DNA of 64,000 nt from the NCBI GenBank assembly GCA_020847855.1, contig JADLBH010000038.1:1-64000 (forward strand), written 5' to 3'. This stretch comes from Fimbriimonadaceae bacterium. Lineage in GTDB: Bacteria; Armatimonadota; Fimbriimonadia; Fimbriimonadales; Fimbriimonadaceae. The notes below the pieces were generated by a model that searched no databases, had not been told where the DNA came from, and saw only the letters and a list, made by a program, of their open reading frames with translations. A program made the translations under genes and the position numbers. Position 1 is the stretch's first letter. The number at the start of each line of letters is the position of its first letter. Below are positions 34,379-43,953 of the stretch, piece after piece.

Positions 34379-35842
34379 ATGGCGCGGTACCGGACGAGCG
34401 TGGGCATCGAGGTCCATGCCGAGCTTTCGACGCGAAGCAAGATGTTCTGCCGCTGCCCGGTGGAGTTTGGAGGCGAGCCTAACTCCCGCGTGTGCCCCGT
34501 GTGCCTCGGCCTACCGGGGGCCCTGCCCGTACCGAACCGTTCCGCGGTGGACTTGGCGGTTCGCGCCGCGCTTGCTCTGGACTGTACGATCGCCCGCGAG
34601 TCGGTCTTCCATCGCAAGAGCTACTTCTATCCCGACCTGCCGAAGGGCTACCAGACCACGCAGTTTGGCGAGACCAACCCGATCGGTTACGGGGGCGGGA
34701 TGGAAATCGAAGCGGACGAGGGAGGGGTCAAGCGTATTCGCATTCGACGAGTCCACCTCGAGGAGGACACGGGGAAACTCATCCACGGCATCGAGGGCGG
34801 GACAGGGATTGACTACAACCGTGCGGGCGTACCGTTGCTCGAGATCGTCACCGACTTTCCCCCAGACATCACATCCGCCACCGAAGCACGACGGTATGTA
34901 CAAAAGCTCCGGGACTTACTTGTATGGATCGGTGTAACACACGGAAAGATGGAACAGGGTGGCTTGCGCTGCGAGCCCAACGTCTCCATTCGACCGGAGG
35001 GCAACGACAGCCTGGGAACGAAGACCGAGTTGAAGAACCTGAACAGCACGAGGAGCCTCCAGGTCGGCATCGAGTTTGAGGTCGCTCGCCAAGCGCGGCT
35101 CCTCGAATCGGGCCGCCCGGTGGTCCAGGAGACCCGCGGGTGGGACGAGCAAACGGAGAGCAGCTACGCTATGCGAGCGAAGGAGGACGAGGACGACTAT
35201 CGCTATTTCGTCTGCCCTGACCTTTCACCGATGCAGTTTGACGACGCATACCTCGAACACGTTCGAGCCACGCTCCCGAAACTGCCCGACACCGTGCGTG
35301 AGAGGTTCGTGAATGAATATGGGCTCGCGGAACGGGATGCGGACAGGATGATCGCGGATCGAGCGTGGGCGGTGTGGTTCGACGCGTGCGTGGCCCTGAG
35401 CGGAAGCCCCAAGGCCGTCTTGAACTGGATGATCTCCGACTTCGCGAAGCTCCTGAACGAGTCTGGCCAGGCAGTGCCCGGTGGCGAGGGCGAGCCCACC
35501 TTGGTCACACCGGAGCACCTCGTCGAGCTGACTCGGCTGATCGCCGACGAGAAGCTGGGGGGCAAGGCTGCCAAGTCGGTGTTCGCCGAGACGTTTCGCA
35601 CGGGAGAGCCGCCCGGAGAGGTGGTGACACGCCTCGGCTTGGCCCAGGTCTCCGATCCAGAAGAGATCGCTTCGCTCGTCCAGGCGATCTTGGGCGAGAA
35701 TCGGCCGCTCGTAGAGGAGTTTCGGGCGGGCAAGAGCCAGGTCCTAGGATTCTTGGTTGGCCTGGCAATGCAAAGGACAAACGGCCGCGTACATGCGTCC
35801 TTATTCCAGGAGGAACTGCTACGACGCCTTACCGAAGATTAG
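34379..35842 (+). CDS. gatB: Asp-tRNA(Asn)/Glu-tRNA(Gln) amidotransferase subunit B
   Basis: The 487-residue protein starts MARYRTSVGIEVHAELST and has the GatB zinc cysteines (MFCRCPVEF, VCPVCLGLPGALP), the kinase site SYFYPDLPKGYQTTQ, and the C-terminal YqeY/helical domain (DEKLGGKAAKSVFAE). It acts with GatA and GatC to make Gln-tRNA(Gln) or Asn-tRNA(Asn). The tRNA-Gln present in this window would fit that route if GlnRS is absent, which cannot be seen here. No gatA/gatC neighbour. Confidence 0.95.
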   Translation: MARYRTSVGIEVHAELSTRSKMFCRCPVEFGGEPNSRVCPVCLGLPGALPVPNRSAVDLAVRAALALDCTIARESVFHRKSYFYPDLPKGYQTTQFGETNPIGYGGGMEIEADEGGVKRIRIRRVHLEEDTGKLIHGIEGGTGIDYNRAGVPLLEIVTDFPPDITSATEARRYVQKLRDLLVWIGVTHGKMEQGGLRCEPNVSIRPEGNDSLGTKTELKNLNSTRSLQVGIEFEVARQARLLESGRPVVQETRGWDEQTESSYAMRAKEDEDDYRYFVCPDLSPMQFDDAYLEHVRATLPKLPDTVRERFVNEYGLAERDADRMIADRAWAVWFDACVALSGSPKAVLNWMISDFAKLLNESGQAVPGGEGEPTLVTPEHLVELTRLIADEKLGGKAAKSVFAETFRTGEPPGEVVTRLGLAQVSDPEEIASLVQAILGENRPLVEEFRAGKSQVLGFLVGLAMQRTNGRVHASLFQEELLRRLTED

Positions 35843-35850
35843 CCACACTG

Positions 35851-36477
35851 GTGGGCGGCCTTCTTGCCGCGCTCTCTGGGGCGCAGCCCGAGGGAGCCTC
35901 CGGAAGCTCGATGTCCGAGCTTTCGCGCGCTTCCGTCCAGGCAAAGACAAGCTTGAAGTCCGAGCAAGATAGCTCGAATGTACAACTTTCGAGCTTGTTC
36001 CTATACGCAAGGGCACGATTGCAGTCGGAACAGGACGTGGCCTTCGACCAAGGCGACTATCCGCGCGTGATCGCCAGCCTGCGCCTGCTCGCAGAGGCAA
36101 GGCCGCGGGACGAGGAAGTCTGGAGCAACCTCTTCTGGATGCTGGGCAACATCGAGGAGACCGGCGAGGCCTGGGCGATGATGAGGGTCTTCGAAAGGAA
36201 CAACCCCAACTACACGGACGCCACGTACCACGAGGCGCAACTGATGTATCAAAGGCGGGCATGGGCCAAGGTCGTGCCGCTCCTGGAACCTGCGATCCAG
36301 GCAAAGCGGCCCCCGCGCGACTCGGTGAGCTACCGAATTCTCGCGCAGAGCTACTTCCGGCTTGGATACTATGAGGACTCGATCCGAGTCTCGCGGGCGC
36401 TCCTCGAGCGGTGGCCCAACGACGAGACCGCCAAAGCGAACATTCGCAAGAGCGAGGACAAGATCGCGGGCGGCTGA
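35851..36477 (+). CDS. TPR-repeat protein, probably secreted
   Basis: The 208-residue protein (from GTG) carries three to four TPR-like helical pairs in its C-terminal 150 residues (DQGDYPRVIASLRLLAEARP, TGEAWAMMRVFERNNPNY, FRLGYYEDSIRVSRALLERWP). Start choice is uncertain: the GTG at 35851 yields a leader without positive charges. An ACG at 35821, 7 nt after AGGAGG at 35808, would add a run with YRRL in front of the hydrophobic stretch and make a complete signal peptide. The gene follows gatB by 8 bp or overlaps it. Confidence 0.65.
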   Translation: MGGLLAALSGAQPEGASGSSMSELSRASVQAKTSLKSEQDSSNVQLSSLFLYARARLQSEQDVAFDQGDYPRVIASLRLLAEARPRDEEVWSNLFWMLGNIEETGEAWAMMRVFERNNPNYTDATYHEAQLMYQRRAWAKVVPLLEPAIQAKRPPRDSVSYRILAQSYFRLGYYEDSIRVSRALLERWPNDETAKANIRKSEDKIAGG

Positions 36478-36517
36478 ACAGGACTAGACCCGTTCGGGAT
36501 TAGGTAAGTTCTCTGGC

Positions 36518-39500
36518 GTGATCACCGCACTCTGTCTTGCCAGCCTTGCAAACGCCGAGCCCGCCCGGTTTCTGCGATATCCGGACATCCACGGTAGCAA
36601 AGTAGTCTTCACGTCCGAGAGCGACCTTTGGCTGGGTGACACGACGAGCGGGGAAGCGCGTCGGCTCACAGCGGATGCTGGGATCGAGCGGAACGCAGAG
36701 TTCTCCCCTGACGGGGCCACGATCGCCTTCGAGGGCGAGTACGACGGCTTGCGCGAGGCCTATGTCATGCCTGCTTCCGGGGGGGCTCCGAAGCGGCTGA
36801 CCCTGAGCGACATGTTTCGGGCGGTCACGGGATGGACGCCCGACGGCCAGAGCGTGGTGTTTCGTAAGGTTGGCTACCCAACGAACTATGCCTACTACAC
36901 CGTTCCTGCAAAAGGCGGTGCGCCGCAACCCATGCCTTTGGAGTTTGCCTCCCATGTGAGCTTCGCACCGTCCGGTAACCGGTACACGTTCACGAGATTC
37001 AATCGGTGGTATGCCGCATGGTGGCGCTATATAGGCGGAATGCAGAATCAGATATGGGTTTATAACGGCACATCGTTCCAACAGATAACGCAAGAAAAGG
37101 GGACGTGCGAGTATCCCGTTTGGTGCGGTAGCCATATCTATTACGCTTTGGAGCACGAAGGACAGTTCTTGTTGCGGCGCGTACCTGCGACCGGGGGTAG
37201 GCCCGAGACCGTGGCCGGGCCGTTTCGAGAGGAGGTACGGGAGCTGGGCGGTGACGGCCAACGGGTGGTTTTCGAGGTTGGAGTGGGTGCCCGCGTCTAC
37301 GACACGGCAACGGGAAGGGTCTCTACGCTTGAGTTCAAGATGCTGACAGACGATGCCCGCACGAGGCCCTACCTCGTGTCCGCCGGGACTTTCTCGTCCG
37401 GCGCGAGCATCACGCCCACCGGAAAGAGGATCATGGCTGACCCCCGTGGCCAGATCGTGGACGCGCCCTTCGGCGAGGGTGAGGCGAGAGTGTGGAAGTC
37501 CGCACCCGGTGCCCGGCTGCGACTACCTGTCATGTCTCCAGATGCCAAGCATGTCGCTTACGTCAGCGATGAAGGGGGGGAACAGCAGATTTGGATCGCA
37601 AACTCGGATGGGAGCGGCGCGAAGAAGGTCACGAGCGGGAGTCGCCGTCAAATCATGACGATCGGTTGGTCGCCGGACGGCAAATGGATTGACTATTACT
37701 CCAGTGCCATGGAACTTCGGATCGTCTCGATCGCGGACGGCTCTGAGAAGAAGGTCACAGAGATGCCGTTCTCTTGGTTCGGTGTCCCTCACGAGTGGTC
37801 ACCCGACTCGAAGTGGATCGTACACCAAGGCCTGAACCTGGGCACGGACCAGAACCAAGTCGGTCTTTTCGAAGTGTCCAGCGGAACGAGCACGGTGCTC
37901 TCAGACGGGCTGGGTTCCGACCTCGCCCCCGCGTTCAGTGACGATGGCAAGTACGTCGCCTTCCTTTCCCAAAGGAGCCTGGGTGTGAGCGGCGATCCCA
38001 TGCTCAACCAGCTCAACTTGGGCCAGACCGTTGTGGCCTATATCGCACCGGTCTCCGAAAAGACGACGAGCCCGTTCTTGACCAAGGACGAAACCGAGGC
38101 CCCGAAAGACGCCAAGCCGACCGAGGAGAAGCCAAAGGAGGACAAGCCAAAGGAGGATCCGGGGGTTGAGATCGAGGTCTCGGGGCTCTTCGCTCGCAGA
38201 ATCCAGGTGCCGGTGCCCGCCGGGGAGTACAGCCAGATCGAGATGGTGGGAAACCGCGTCATCTTGGCAGGGGGCGGGCAGATCACGTACTACGACGTCT
38301 CCAAGAAGGCAGGTGGAACGATCACGCCAGGCGGGAGTTTCCAAGTGAGTGGCGATCAGAAGAAGCTTCTCGTGGACGGTCGCCGCGCGGTGGACGTTGG
38401 TGGGGACGGGGTGCCCGCCACCTCGGGACTACCCAAGACTGGTGCCCTAATGCTGAGTGTCGAGCCCGTCAAGGAGTGGGCCCAGATGTACTGGGACGCC
38501 TGGCGGCTTCTCCGCGACTTCTTTTATGTCGAGAACATGCACGGCTTGGACTGGAAGGCGGTCGGCGACAAATACGCCCAATATCTGCCTTCCGTCCGAT
38601 CGAGGGACGAGCTGGACGAGCTGATCCGCTGGATGCAGTGCGAACTAGGCTCGTCGCACCAGTACCTTACTACCGGCGACGCTCGCGATATCAAGACCCG
38701 GCTGACCGCCGGATACCTGGGAATTGACCTTGTGCCGGCCGAAAATGGAAGCTACAAGATCGGCCATATCTGCCGGGGCGATGGGTTCCTCACCACCGAG
38801 CGTTCGCCGCTCGCCGAGCCCAGCCTCAACGTGAAGGAGGGGATGTACGTCATCGAGATCGCCGGTATCCCCACGCAGGTCGGCAACGATATCTTCGGCG
38901 GGCTGGTGGGGCGCGTGGGCCAGGTGGTTGGGGTTCGCGTCAACGACAAGCCGGGCAGGGAAGGATCCCGTGTGGTCTATGTGAAGCCCGTGGCCTCGGA
39001 GACGCGCATGCGTAGCCTCGATTGGGTCGCGGCGAACCGGGAGTACGTGACGAAGCGGAGCGAGGGCAAGGTTGGATACATCTACCTGGACGCCATGGGA
39101 ACCGAGGACATGAGCGACTTCGTCAAGCAGTACTTCCCCCAGCGGGGCAAGGACGCCTTGCTCGTGGACGTGCGCTTCAACAACGGTGGCTTCGTACAAG
39201 ACTACATCATAAGGATCCTCTCGCAGAAGCTCTCCGGGTTCTTCAATATGCGCGAGAGCCCTGGCTCCTGGACTCGGCAACAGGACTACTTCTCGGGCCC
39301 CTTGGCCTGCCTCATCAACGAGTTCTCGATCTCTTGCGGGGAGGAGTTCCCTTACCACTTCAAGGATGCAAAGCTCGGCCCGCTGATCGGTCGCCGGACG
39401 ATGGGCGGGGAAGTAGGGTCGAGCCCCGGCTGGCCCCTCATGGACGGAGGGGTCGTGAACGTTCCCAACTATGGGATGTGGGTGCCTGGAAAGGGATGGG

Positions 39501-39679
39501 TGATCGAGGGGGAAGGGGTGAAGCCCGACATAGATGTGCCGAGCGACCCGAACCAATACGTGAAGGGGACCGATCCACAACTCGACGCAGGAGTGGATTG
39601 GCTCCTCGAGGAAGCGCGGAAGCGACCGCCGGTCAAGCGCATCCCGCCGCCAGATCGAGACCGGGTGGGCAAAGGCTAA
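36518..39679 (+). CDS. Tricorn protease homologue (S41)
   Basis: The 1053-residue protein follows tricorn order: two N-terminal beta-propellers (repeats such as GTPDG-, SPDGK-type turns), an acidic linker (about 530-550), a PDZ domain and an S41 core. Residues corresponding to the tetrad are Ser713-His714 (ELGSSHQY), Ser939 (FSISCGEE) and a Glu in GWVIEGEGV. The residue after the nucleophile is Cys940 rather than Asp. A leader (CLASLANAEP) suggests export, unlike cytosolic archaeal tricorn. It degrades oligopeptides. Confidence 0.88.
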   Translation: MITALCLASLANAEPARFLRYPDIHGSKVVFTSESDLWLGDTTSGEARRLTADAGIERNAEFSPDGATIAFEGEYDGLREAYVMPASGGAPKRLTLSDMFRAVTGWTPDGQSVVFRKVGYPTNYAYYTVPAKGGAPQPMPLEFASHVSFAPSGNRYTFTRFNRWYAAWWRYIGGMQNQIWVYNGTSFQQITQEKGTCEYPVWCGSHIYYALEHEGQFLLRRVPATGGRPETVAGPFREEVRELGGDGQRVVFEVGVGARVYDTATGRVSTLEFKMLTDDARTRPYLVSAGTFSSGASITPTGKRIMADPRGQIVDAPFGEGEARVWKSAPGARLRLPVMSPDAKHVAYVSDEGGEQQIWIANSDGSGAKKVTSGSRRQIMTIGWSPDGKWIDYYSSAMELRIVSIADGSEKKVTEMPFSWFGVPHEWSPDSKWIVHQGLNLGTDQNQVGLFEVSSGTSTVLSDGLGSDLAPAFSDDGKYVAFLSQRSLGVSGDPMLNQLNLGQTVVAYIAPVSEKTTSPFLTKDETEAPKDAKPTEEKPKEDKPKEDPGVEIEVSGLFARRIQVPVPAGEYSQIEMVGNRVILAGGGQITYYDVSKKAGGTITPGGSFQVSGDQKKLLVDGRRAVDVGGDGVPATSGLPKTGALMLSVEPVKEWAQMYWDAWRLLRDFFYVENMHGLDWKAVGDKYAQYLPSVRSRDELDELIRWMQCELGSSHQYLTTGDARDIKTRLTAGYLGIDLVPAENGSYKIGHICRGDGFLTTERSPLAEPSLNVKEGMYVIEIAGIPTQVGNDIFGGLVGRVGQVVGVRVNDKPGREGSRVVYVKPVASETRMRSLDWVAANREYVTKRSEGKVGYIYLDAMGTEDMSDFVKQYFPQRGKDALLVDVRFNNGGFVQDYIIRILSQKLSGFFNMRESPGSWTRQQDYFSGPLACLINEFSISCGEEFPYHFKDAKLGPLIGRRTMGGEVGSSPGWPLMDGGVVNVPNYGMWVPGKGWVIEGEGVKPDIDVPSDPNQYVKGTDPQLDAGVDWLLEEARKRPPVKRIPPPDRDRVGKG

Positions 39680-39686
39680 GGCGAAG

Positions 39687-41063
39687 GTGAGGAGGTGGCT
39701 CCCTTGGCTGGCCGTGCCTGCCATCGTCTCGGCCTTCCTCCTCGCTGGGCGGGCGACGGGCCCCGAACTGCTTCAAGACACCGACACCCGAGTGCTCCTC
39801 GCAAAACTCTCGGAGCGCGGTGCCCCCCTCTCGTGGTTTGTGAGCGACTGGCCGCTCGAAAACCACTTCTACCGTCCCGTCTCTACGCTCTTCTTCGAGA
39901 TGGACGCCAAGCTGTACGGCTCGCACTCGGCAGGGTACGGCCTCACGAACGCTCTCTTGGCTGTGGCCCTGGTGTGGGCATCGTTTTGGCTTTTTCGCGA
40001 GCTGACTTCCGTGCCGTGGGTCGCGGGGGCGTCGGTCGGGCTCCTCGGCCTCTGGATGCTGGGGACGGGGTTGCCAGAGTTGTTGTCGAGCGGGGCCCGA
40101 TGGCTCGGTTTCTTGGTCTGGATCGGCCTGCTCCGGGGGGGGCTCCGAAAGCTCGGCGCTGTTGCTTTGGCCTCGGGGGGGCTCTTCTTCCTCTCGTGGT
40201 CATTGCCCGCGCTGGCGCCGCTCGGCGGACGCATTCTGGGCTGGTTGCCGGGGCGAACGGCGAGCGTGATGGCGGTGTTCCTCGTGCTCGGTCTTGCCGC
40301 AATGGCACGCTGGGTCCGACTGTTCGCGAAGCCGCTGCCCGACCCCACGCCCGACTCGATGACCGTGCCCGCGACCAAGGGCACGGAAGTCGTACCGCGG
40401 GTGGGGCTCCACGGGTGGGTGTGGTGGCCGTTGGCGGGCTTGGGCTTCCTTCTTGCGTTGGGGAGCTATGAGCAGGCGGTGGTCCTTCCCGGTTTGGTCG
40501 TCGTGCTGACGGTCGTCTTCGCAACGGCCCGCAGGCGGTGGGCGGGCTGGGGGTGGCTTGGCCTCTCCATGTCCGCGCTTGCCCTGTACGTCCTCGTGAG
40601 GGTCCTGGTCGTTCCGAGCGACCCGTCTGGCTACCAGGCTCAGCAGTTCCGGACCGGCCCGGGCGTCTGGCTCTCGCTCTTCGACTACAGCCTGCCCGGC
40701 CTTTCCGGCGTGTTCGGGTTTTCGTCATACCTGGAGGCGGGCGCGAGCGCTTTCTTCATCTCAGACTTCTGGTCGCGGATCGGTCTAGCGTTTGGGACCG
40801 TTGCCGTCGCCGTGTTACTCTTGGGCCGGTTGGGCCGGCCTTACGGCGTGTGGCCATGGCTGGCCGCCCTCGTGGCCTATCTGCCGATGGCGTGGTTGAA
40901 GTACTTCGAGCATTACCACCTGCTCCCGGCGGTCTTCCGGGCTTGGGCGGTCGTGACGGTTGGGGCGGTGGTCCTTCGGGCCGTTGCTATCGCAGTCTCG
41001 CCCCCAGCCCTTGTAGCGCCTCCACGATCCCATCCCGCGCCCGGTTCGCTTCCTCGTCCGTGA
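39687..41063 (+). CDS. Multi-pass membrane protein
   Basis: The 458-residue protein starts at GTG 8 bp after the tricorn gene and has about ten hydrophobic segments, with polar loops containing DTDTRVLLAKL and DWPLENHFYRPVS near the start. That N-terminal periplasmic loop resembles those of GT-C-type glycosyltransferases, but no catalytic motif can be certified. Its last 25 residues (Pro/Ser/Ala-rich) are encoded antisense to the end of pheT, a 77-bp overlap. Confidence 0.6.
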   Translation: MRRWLPWLAVPAIVSAFLLAGRATGPELLQDTDTRVLLAKLSERGAPLSWFVSDWPLENHFYRPVSTLFFEMDAKLYGSHSAGYGLTNALLAVALVWASFWLFRELTSVPWVAGASVGLLGLWMLGTGLPELLSSGARWLGFLVWIGLLRGGLRKLGAVALASGGLFFLSWSLPALAPLGGRILGWLPGRTASVMAVFLVLGLAAMARWVRLFAKPLPDPTPDSMTVPATKGTEVVPRVGLHGWVWWPLAGLGFLLALGSYEQAVVLPGLVVVLTVVFATARRRWAGWGWLGLSMSALALYVLVRVLVVPSDPSGYQAQQFRTGPGVWLSLFDYSLPGLSGVFGFSSYLEAGASAFFISDFWSRIGLAFGTVAVAVLLLGRLGRPYGVWPWLAALVAYLPMAWLKYFEHYHLLPAVFRAWAVVTVGAVVLRAVAIAVSPPALVAPPRSHPAPGSLPRP

Positions 41064-42930
41064 AGTTTCCATCCTTGCGGAAGAGAAGGGCAATCGCTAA
41101 GCTGTGAGCCCCTTCGGAGACGCCGGGGCCCTCATAGACGTCGAAGAGCCAGTGTGCTTCGAGGTCATGCCCGCCAGCCTGGACGACCGTAGCCTCGATG
41201 TCGCGATAGGGGACTGACTTGAGGACCTCGATCGCGATATCCCTCCGCACCGCCGGGTGACGCGAGAGCGGCCGGAACCGCTCACCGTGCTCCGCCGTCG
41301 TCAACCAAGCGTCCAGGTCGAACTCTGCAAGGAACGTGGTCGGCGCCAGGTCGCACTGCTCAGCCACGAGCGGGTGGATCTGTCCGAAGAGCCCGAGACC
41401 CGCAACGCCTGCCTGCCGCGTCGGGTGGAACCGCGGGTCCGAAGTTCCCGTCCATTCCTGGGTGCCCAGCGCGGTCTCCACAACCCCCTTCATCGTGAAG
41501 AAGTCCGCCTCGCTGGTACCGTCGGTGCAACCTGTGAGCAGCACGGCAAGGGAGACGCGCTCGGCCGGTGCGAACACGCGGCCGAACTCGAAGAGCCCGA
41601 GGTTCCTTCCCCCGTTCTTCATGGCCGCCTCGGCCAGGCACGGGAGAAGGCTGTTGCGGAGGAGCGCGGTCTCGGGGGAGTGCGGGGTTCGCACTCGCAC
41701 CCGGTCGCCCTCTGCGTCCAGGGCGTGAGCGTCCCGCAGGGTGTGCGACATCGTCTGGATCAGGCCGCACCGGACAAGGCGAGCCAAGAGGCGGTCCGTT
41801 CGCAAAGAGCCCCCGTGGGTCCCTCCGACCGGGGTGCTGCCGATCGGTGCCTCCGTTCGGATGTGCTCGTAGCCGTGAACCCGGCCGACCTCCTCGATCA
41901 AGTCCTCTTCCCCGTGGACATCGTTCCGCCAGCTCGGGACGGAGCAACGAAGGGAGTCGCCCTCGGCTTCGGGTGAGAATCCAAGCCGCTCCAGATAGTC
42001 CGAGCACTCGCGAGGCGTGACCTCACAGCCGAGAAGCAGACTCGCGCGAACGGGCCGTACGGACACATGCAAATCGGGTCGGCGGTGGGGGTAAATGTCG
42101 AACTGGGTGCGGGGCTCGGTTCCGAGGAGCCTCGCAAAGAGCGACATCGCACGGAACGTTCCTTGCGGGTCCACCCACCTCTCGAAGCGGTAACTCGCCT
42201 CGGTGTGCATACCAAGCCTCGTGCGTGTCGCGCGCACCGCTTGGTTGTCGAAATGGGCTGATTCCAGCAGGCACCGGGTCGTTGCGGGCCCCACCTCGGT
42301 GTCCTGACCGCCCATCACCCCTGCGAGTGCGATAGGTCGGTGGCCGTCCGTGATCACAACGTCCCCCGTGGCGAGCTCTCGCTCGATACCGTCCAGGGTA
42401 ACGAGCTTCTCTCCGGGCAGGGCGCTGCGCACCACGATCCGCTCCCCCGGAAGCTTGTCCAAGTCAAAGGCGTGCATGGGCTGGCCGGTCATGAGCATCA
42501 CATAGTTCGTGAGGTCAACGAGGAAGGAGATCGGTCGCTGGCCCAGTGCGGTGAGGCACTCCTGGAGCCAGTTCGGGCTGGGCTCGTTTCGCACGCCATC
42601 GAAGAGCATCGCCGAGTACCTTGTGCAGCCGTCGGCCTCGATCGAGATCGTGCCTGCGGCGAGGCCCTCGGGATCGTGCCAGGAGACGAGGTCGGCCATG
42701 GACTGGGTCGGCTTGGAGGCGGGGTGCTTGGCGATGAGCTCGCGTGCCAAGCCGAGAACGGATGCAGCGTCTCCACGGTTCGCCATGATCGCGATATCGA
42801 AGACGGTGGCCCCCCCCGTATCGTGAATCTCCTCGAGCTCGAATCCGGTCATTGTGAGAGCGTCGCCGATCTCTTGGGCAGAGAGGGGCGAGTCCACAAA
42901 CTCGCGGAGCATGGCCTCGGTGAACTTCAC
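40987..42930 (-). CDS. pheT: Phenylalanyl-tRNA synthetase beta subunit, lacking tRNA-bind domain
   Basis: The 647-residue protein (usual about 800) begins normally (FTEAMLREFVD, MTGFELEEI), but residue 36 onward jumps straight to TVFDIAIMANRGD. The roughly 110-residue OB-fold tRNA_bind insertion found in most bacterial PheT is missing. B3/B4 (DLTNYVML, MHAFDLDKL), B5 (GCEVTPRECSDYL), the inactive class II core and a C-terminal FDX-ACB domain (RHPAVRRDIAIEVL) remain. It pairs with PheS; the genes are 27 bp apart. Confidence 0.93.
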   Translation of the reverse strand: MKFTEAMLREFVDSPLSAQEIGDALTMTGFELEEIHDTGGATVFDIAIMANRGDAASVLGLARELIAKHPASKPTQSMADLVSWHDPEGLAAGTISIEADGCTRYSAMLFDGVRNEPSPNWLQECLTALGQRPISFLVDLTNYVMLMTGQPMHAFDLDKLPGERIVVRSALPGEKLVTLDGIERELATGDVVITDGHRPIALAGVMGGQDTEVGPATTRCLLESAHFDNQAVRATRTRLGMHTEASYRFERWVDPQGTFRAMSLFARLLGTEPRTQFDIYPHRRPDLHVSVRPVRASLLLGCEVTPRECSDYLERLGFSPEAEGDSLRCSVPSWRNDVHGEEDLIEEVGRVHGYEHIRTEAPIGSTPVGGTHGGSLRTDRLLARLVRCGLIQTMSHTLRDAHALDAEGDRVRVRTPHSPETALLRNSLLPCLAEAAMKNGGRNLGLFEFGRVFAPAERVSLAVLLTGCTDGTSEADFFTMKGVVETALGTQEWTGTSDPRFHPTRQAGVAGLGLFGQIHPLVAEQCDLAPTTFLAEFDLDAWLTTAEHGERFRPLSRHPAVRRDIAIEVLKSVPYRDIEATVVQAGGHDLEAHWLFDVYEGPGVSEGAHSLAIALLFRKDGNFTDEEANRARDGIVEALQGLGARLR

Positions 42931-42957
42931 GGGAACAGCAAGTCTACCGTCCGACCC

Positions 42958-43953
42958 TCAGGCGAACTGGCGAAGGAACCGTAGGTCGTTCTCGAAGAAG
43001 TAGCGCAAGTCGTCCACCCCGTGTTTCATCATGGGCATTCGCTCCACGCCCAGGCCGAACGCAAAGCCGGAGTAGCGCTCGGTATCAATCCCGTAACGGC
43101 GCAGGATGTTGTTGTGGATCAGCCCGGCGCCCCCTAGCTCCACCCATCTGCCGTCGAAGAGCCGAGGCGAGGAAATGGCATAGTCCACGCCTGGCTCGAC
43201 GAAGGGGAAGAAGTCGGGCCGGAACCTCACGGTCACCTCGTCACCGAGCATGCCTCTCACGAACGCCGCCAAGGTGCCCTTGAGGTGGGCCATCGAGATC
43301 CCTTCGTCCACCATGAAGGCGTCCACTTGATAGAACGTATGGCCGTGGGTGCGGTCCACGGCCTCGTTGCGAAACGTCCGGCCCACAGTGAAGACCCGGA
43401 ACGGCGGCTTCCGTTGCTCGAAGACTCGTCCCTGCAGGGCCGTACACTGCGTTCGGAGCAAGACTTCGTCCGAGATATAGAACGTGTCCTGCTCGTCCAT
43501 CGCGGGATGGTTCGGCGGATAGTTCAGGGCATCGAAGTTGTACCGGAACTCCTCGAGTTCGGGGCTCTCGTGATACTCGAATCCCATGCCCCCCATGATC
43601 CGCTTGATCTCGTCTATCGTCTGCTGAAGGACATGGACGAGTCCCGCGTTGGGGGCTCGGCCCGGCATCGTCACATCGAGGGCCTCGTTCGCGAACTGCG
43701 CCTGGAGCTCGCCTTCGCGCAGGGCACGGCGACGGGAAACCAGCGCTGTCTCGACCTCGATCCTGGCTTGGTTCACCGCCTCTCCGAAGCCTTTGCGCTC
43801 CTCGGCTGGCAAGGCACCGATCCCTCGCATGAGGCCCGAGATGGAGCCGCTCTTCCCGAGGAACTCCAGTTCGACCTCGCGCAGTCGCGCCGTGTCCTTC
43901 GCTTCCGCGACCGCGGCCAAGGCTAGGCTCGTGAGTCGAACGACCTCTTCCAT
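42958..43953 (-). CDS. pheS: Phenylalanyl-tRNA synthetase alpha subunit
   Basis: The 331-residue catalytic subunit has an N-terminal coiled coil (LAAVAEAKDTARLREVELE), motif 1 region GFEYHESPE, motif 2 FRNEAVDRTHGHTFYQVD and motif 3 FGLGVERMPMMKHG. The ATG at 43953 gives the usual start; an upstream in-frame TTG exists at 43986. It is followed by pheT in an operon. The 211-bp gap upstream contains a long nested hairpin (44086-44160) that may belong to the upstream transporter transcript or to the pheS leader. Confidence 0.95.
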   Translation of the reverse strand: MEEVVRLTSLALAAVAEAKDTARLREVELEFLGKSGSISGLMRGIGALPAEERKGFGEAVNQARIEVETALVSRRRALREGELQAQFANEALDVTMPGRAPNAGLVHVLQQTIDEIKRIMGGMGFEYHESPELEEFRYNFDALNYPPNHPAMDEQDTFYISDEVLLRTQCTALQGRVFEQRKPPFRVFTVGRTFRNEAVDRTHGHTFYQVDAFMVDEGISMAHLKGTLAAFVRGMLGDEVTVRFRPDFFPFVEPGVDYAISSPRLFDGRWVELGGAGLIHNNILRRYGIDTERYSGFAFGLGVERMPMMKHGVDDLRYFFENDLRFLRQFA

